NCBI GenBank assembly: GCA_010157825.1
Contig: VFSE01000267.1
Location: 7,501-71,500, forward strand
Length of the DNA stretch: 64,000 nucleotides
Reading direction: 5' to 3'
From: Vickermania ingenoplastis
Lineage: Eukaryota; Euglenozoa; Kinetoplastea; Trypanosomatida; Trypanosomatidae
The notes below the pieces were generated by a model. The model was not told where the DNA came from, did not search any database, and was given only the letters and a program-made list of their open reading frames with translations. Each line of letters starts with the position of its first letter. Within the stretch, counting starts at the first letter, position 1. The position numbers and the translations under genes were made by a program. This document shows positions 61,258 to 64,000 of the stretch, piece by piece.

Positions 61258-61765
61258 TCCTGATCTTCCCAGGTGGTCGGAGTGGAAGTACGGCACGGGC
61301 CGCTCGTGGAACACCACTTTCACAAAGGCGGCGAGATGACCATAGAGTGCGCCACAGTCAATTGGGTCTTGATTACAACAGCCTTTGATCCCCCAGTCCA
61401 CTGTATCGTTAGGGTGCCGCTCCAGGCGGTCCAGCACAAGGTGCAGCAGTCGCCGCACCTCCTCGGGGGTCTTCTCCTATCCGTTGAGCCACCCTTCTGC
61501 TAGGCGATGCAGCGGTGTGTTGAAAGGACTATTTTCGATGGTGAAGTCGATCCCGCGGGGTGTTCGCAGCACCGCCTCCACCACCTTCACGGGTCCTCGT
61601 ACAAGAAGGCAATAGTGAGCAGCGGCTCCTTATCCAAAACTCTGCACATCACATCCGCCGTCAACCTCACCAGCACATCCGCCCCGTCGGCAACGGCACC
61701 ACGCAGCGCATCGAGGTCCGCTGGAACACATTTCACAGCGGCAGTAAGGCGGGCATTGGAAGGTA
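61258..61765 (-). pseudogene. Ankyrin-like family copy reduced to a single repeat unit
   Basis: Positions 61265-61660 follow the second repeat of the intact gene (about 50850-51242) almost base for base, including LLHLVLDRLERHPNDTVDW and FHERPVPYFHSDH. Positions ~61677-61750 jump to the N-terminal end of the first repeat (intact 51825-51902). The ~600 bp between is absent. The junction lies where the two internal repeats both encode GADV, as expected if recombination between the repeats removed one unit. Single-base differences disturb the frame, and no convincing full-length frame remains. Its middle variant (ccatagagtgcgccacagtc) matches the 49.7 kb fragment. Confidence 0.65.
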
Positions 61766-63128
61766 TTAAATATGGTATAACACTAGCTAGGAGAAGAACA
61801 CGGGTAAAGGATAAGAGGGTCGAATGGGAAAAGGAAGTGTCGTGTGCGGTGTCTACATAGGCACAGCGAGAAGAGGTGGGAGGGAGGGGAAGGGAGGGGA
61901 AGGGGAGAGTACATTGTTGTTGAAGGAAGTGGGGGGCCGTGTCTTTGCCTGTGGGAGCTTCATAAGCACCGTTCCGCCAGCCTCACATTCTGCAAAGAGG
62001 ATTTCAAGTGAGTGTTTGTTGTTGTGCTCGGATTGGAAATAAAAGAAAGAACACACAAAAAAAAAAAAAGATAAACGTGTGATGTATGCATTGAGGAAAA
62101 AAAAGGTGATGGGTATGTATGCATTCTGCTGTTAAAATGTATTCTGCTGTTCTTTTATGGGTGCAGGACTCTGTCTCCATCATAACGCAGAGAAGCGGAA
62201 CAAAAAAAAAAAAAAAAAAAAGGTCAGATGGCGTTAGAGGAGCCAAGAAGAATGGGAGCGAGCTATACAACTGTGTCGCTTCATTTCTCCTTCCTCTTGC
62301 GTCTTTTTTTTTTGTTTTTGTTTTTTTTTTCCGCCTGGTAAACGCTCTGTACTGGTGTTTCTAAAGTGATAAGTGAAAGAGGTGTGGAGTGTGTGTAGAG
62401 TGTGTGTGTAGAGTGTGTGTGTGTAGAGTGTGTGTGTGTAGAGTGTGTGTGGGGGGGGGAACCAAAAGATATATCGAAGGGTTGATATCGCATCCATCTT
62501 TCTTTCTCTACTGCTACCCTGTTCCCGGCTTTACAAAGTTGGGAGTGCGAGAGAGAAGAAATAAAAATAAAAAGGGGCGTGGGACATGGAATCTGCCCTG
62601 TCTAGCATTCCACGTGGTCGTGTAACCTGTAGCGTGAAATGTATGTCGAAAATAACAATAACAATAACATGGATACGGAGCAGCAGCAGCAATCCATATC
62701 GATAAACGCTCGTTGCCACCTGCTCTCCCCCCATCTCTGGTGGTACGCGAAGAAATATCAGGTGAAGGTGCGACGCGTAGGAGCTGAGTTGTTTGTTTGT
62801 TTGTTTGTGTTTGTTTGTGTTTTTCTTGTAGTTTTTTTTGTTTTGTTTTGCGTGTGTGTGTGGAGGCATCACCGGGACAATACGTAGCAAAAGGAAGCGA
62901 GCAGGGCGAGTGGGTGGGTGGGGAAGGATTCGATATAGAATCGAATCATGAGACGATATAGAATTGGTTGTATCGTCCGATCTAAAGTGATGGAAGAAAA
63001 CAGTGTTCCGTGGCTCTCACTCACACACACTACTGTAGAATGGCAGTGCAGTTTAGACGGCAGTAGAGTGGGGGGTATGGTTTTTTTGTTTGTGCACGTG
63101 GTGATGGTGGTGGACTGTTGCTCTTCTT
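61766..63128. other. Intergenic region with microsatellites
   Basis: Holds A runs (62058-62069, 62201-62220), a GTGTGTAGA-type tandem repeat (62388-62450) and GTTT repeats (62786-62820). No gene is seen; this is the 3' flank of the coiled-coil gene. Confidence 0.45.
62388..62450. repeat. Short tandem repeat of GTGTGTAGA type
   Basis: About five units of gtgtgt(gt)agagt in a row, variable in the number of GT steps. Confidence 0.8.
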
Positions 63129-63919
63129 TTACAGTACCATGGAATCTTCGCCCACCAGTAGGACGCTTTCGCCTCCCGCTATATCAGCGGCCCCAGCCTC
63201 GGAGGATGCGGTCCCGCGGCCCTCCAGCGCAGCGGCCTCCTCCTCGGGATCTACTCGCGAGAGACGCACGACGTGGCCCGCATCCCTCTCGCTAGCACTG
63301 GAGTATGTGTGGTGGCTCTGTATAGATGATCCGCCGTGCCCTTCTGGGGTGAGGAGCTCGAGGTACACCTTGTCCGTCCACCCCCCGAGCTGGTGCCGCG
63401 CTAGTTTCTCATCGAGCAGCGCATGACGCTTCTGCGTGAGCTCCGCCTCCTTGCTCACGCGCGACTCCAGTCGCAGTAGCTTTACATCCTTGTCTTCTAG
63501 GGCATGCTTGAGGGCCTGCAGGCGTTCCCGAGCACTCTGTACCTGCGGGGCGAGCTGCTGGCGCGAAGACAACGCGGCGGTGGTAGTTTCGATTTCCTTC
63601 TCGGTTTCAATAAGCGTCGTCTGCAGGCGCGCCTCCTCTTCCTGTGCGGCTCGAAGCCGATCGTGGCTAGCGCGGATCTGAGCCTCTCTCTCGTGTTGAT
63701 CTTCTCGTCCTGCACCGCCTTCTTCTGGGCGTACGACGCACTTTCTGCCTGTACATTCTCGCGCTTGCGCTGGATCTCAGACTGCAGCTGCGATACGGCG
63801 AGGCGAAGTTCCTGAATGGCCTGTCGGCGGGCATCCACCGCCCGCTCGCGTTCGGCCAAAATGGTGGAGCGGGTCTGGTACTCTCGGAAGGCGTACATAT
63901 CAGGGGAGAGGTGCGCCAT
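63129..63919 (-). CDS. Small coiled-coil protein with an internal frame change
   Basis: I do not recognise the family. The start is the ATG at 63919 (MAHLSPDMYAFREYQTRSTI); the open frame extends six codons upstream but only to a TTG. The protein is almost entirely heptad-rich helix: AERERAVDARRQAIQELRLA and QLQSEIQRKRENVQAES in the first frame, then REAQIRASHDRLRAAQEEEA, ALSSRQQLAPQVQSARERLQ and LRLESRVSKEAELTQKRHAL in a second. The switch is around 63690-63705, in a short GA repeat, and equals one missing base. The tail (about 85 residues, after LGGWTDKVYLELL) is not helical and ends EDSMVL. It would be about 263 residues, perhaps a cytoskeletal or scaffold protein. A pyrimidine-rich tract with CGCAAG at 63960 gives a ~40-nt 5' UTR. 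Confidence 0.7.
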
Positions 63920-64000
63920 TGGTCCAAAAGAATCCAATGGCGAATAATAATAATGGGAGCTTGCGGGAGGAATGAAGATAAGAACGGGTAGAAGAAAAAC

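Overview
The window looks like nuclear DNA of a trypanosomatid or other kinetoplastid; the species cannot be fixed from sequence alone. Long intronless reading frames lie almost entirely on one strand. They are separated by AT-rich gaps carrying polypyrimidine tracts followed by AG, the layout expected for polycistronic transcription and spliced-leader trans-splicing. Two tRNA genes end in T runs.

Layout. 0-4.3 kb: degenerate repeats, a broken retroelement tail, and a divergent tRNA-Lys (-) / tRNA-Gly (+) pair that probably marks the end of the minus-strand unit. 4.4-19.1 kb: four minus-strand genes, namely an unknown low-complexity protein, a STE11/MAPKKK-like kinase, a mitochondrial CitE/CLYBL-type lyase and a second unknown low-complexity protein. 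19.2-22.0 kb: AT-rich gap with coding-like scraps. 22.0-47.4 kb: a kinesin whose motor core is split by long low-complexity inserts, followed after one base by a 5,764-codon frame; the two are probably one gene of about 8,460 codons. 49.6-52.5 kb: an ankyrin-like family gene, two decayed copies of it, and a possible small membrane-protein gene. 53.3-57.95 kb: MLH1, with its conserved tail in another frame. 58-63 kb: gene-poor, with dispersed repeats and two more ankyrin-family remnants. 63.1-63.9 kb: a small coiled-coil gene.

Two themes recur. First, near-pure triplet-repeat tracts (Ser, His, Gln, Gly, Asn, Ala, Thr, Glu) interrupt proteins, including folded enzymes. Second, several genes (kinesin/giant frame, MLH1, the coiled-coil gene, possibly the kinase and the small gene) change frame or lack a start, mostly near short repeats. 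This may be assembly error, recoding or true slippage. That MLH1 is one of the affected genes raises, without proving, a link to weak mismatch repair.

The genes do not form one obvious pathway. Co-directional transcription of unrelated genes is normal for this group. Most long plus-strand frames are antisense shadows of the repeat-rich minus-strand genes.
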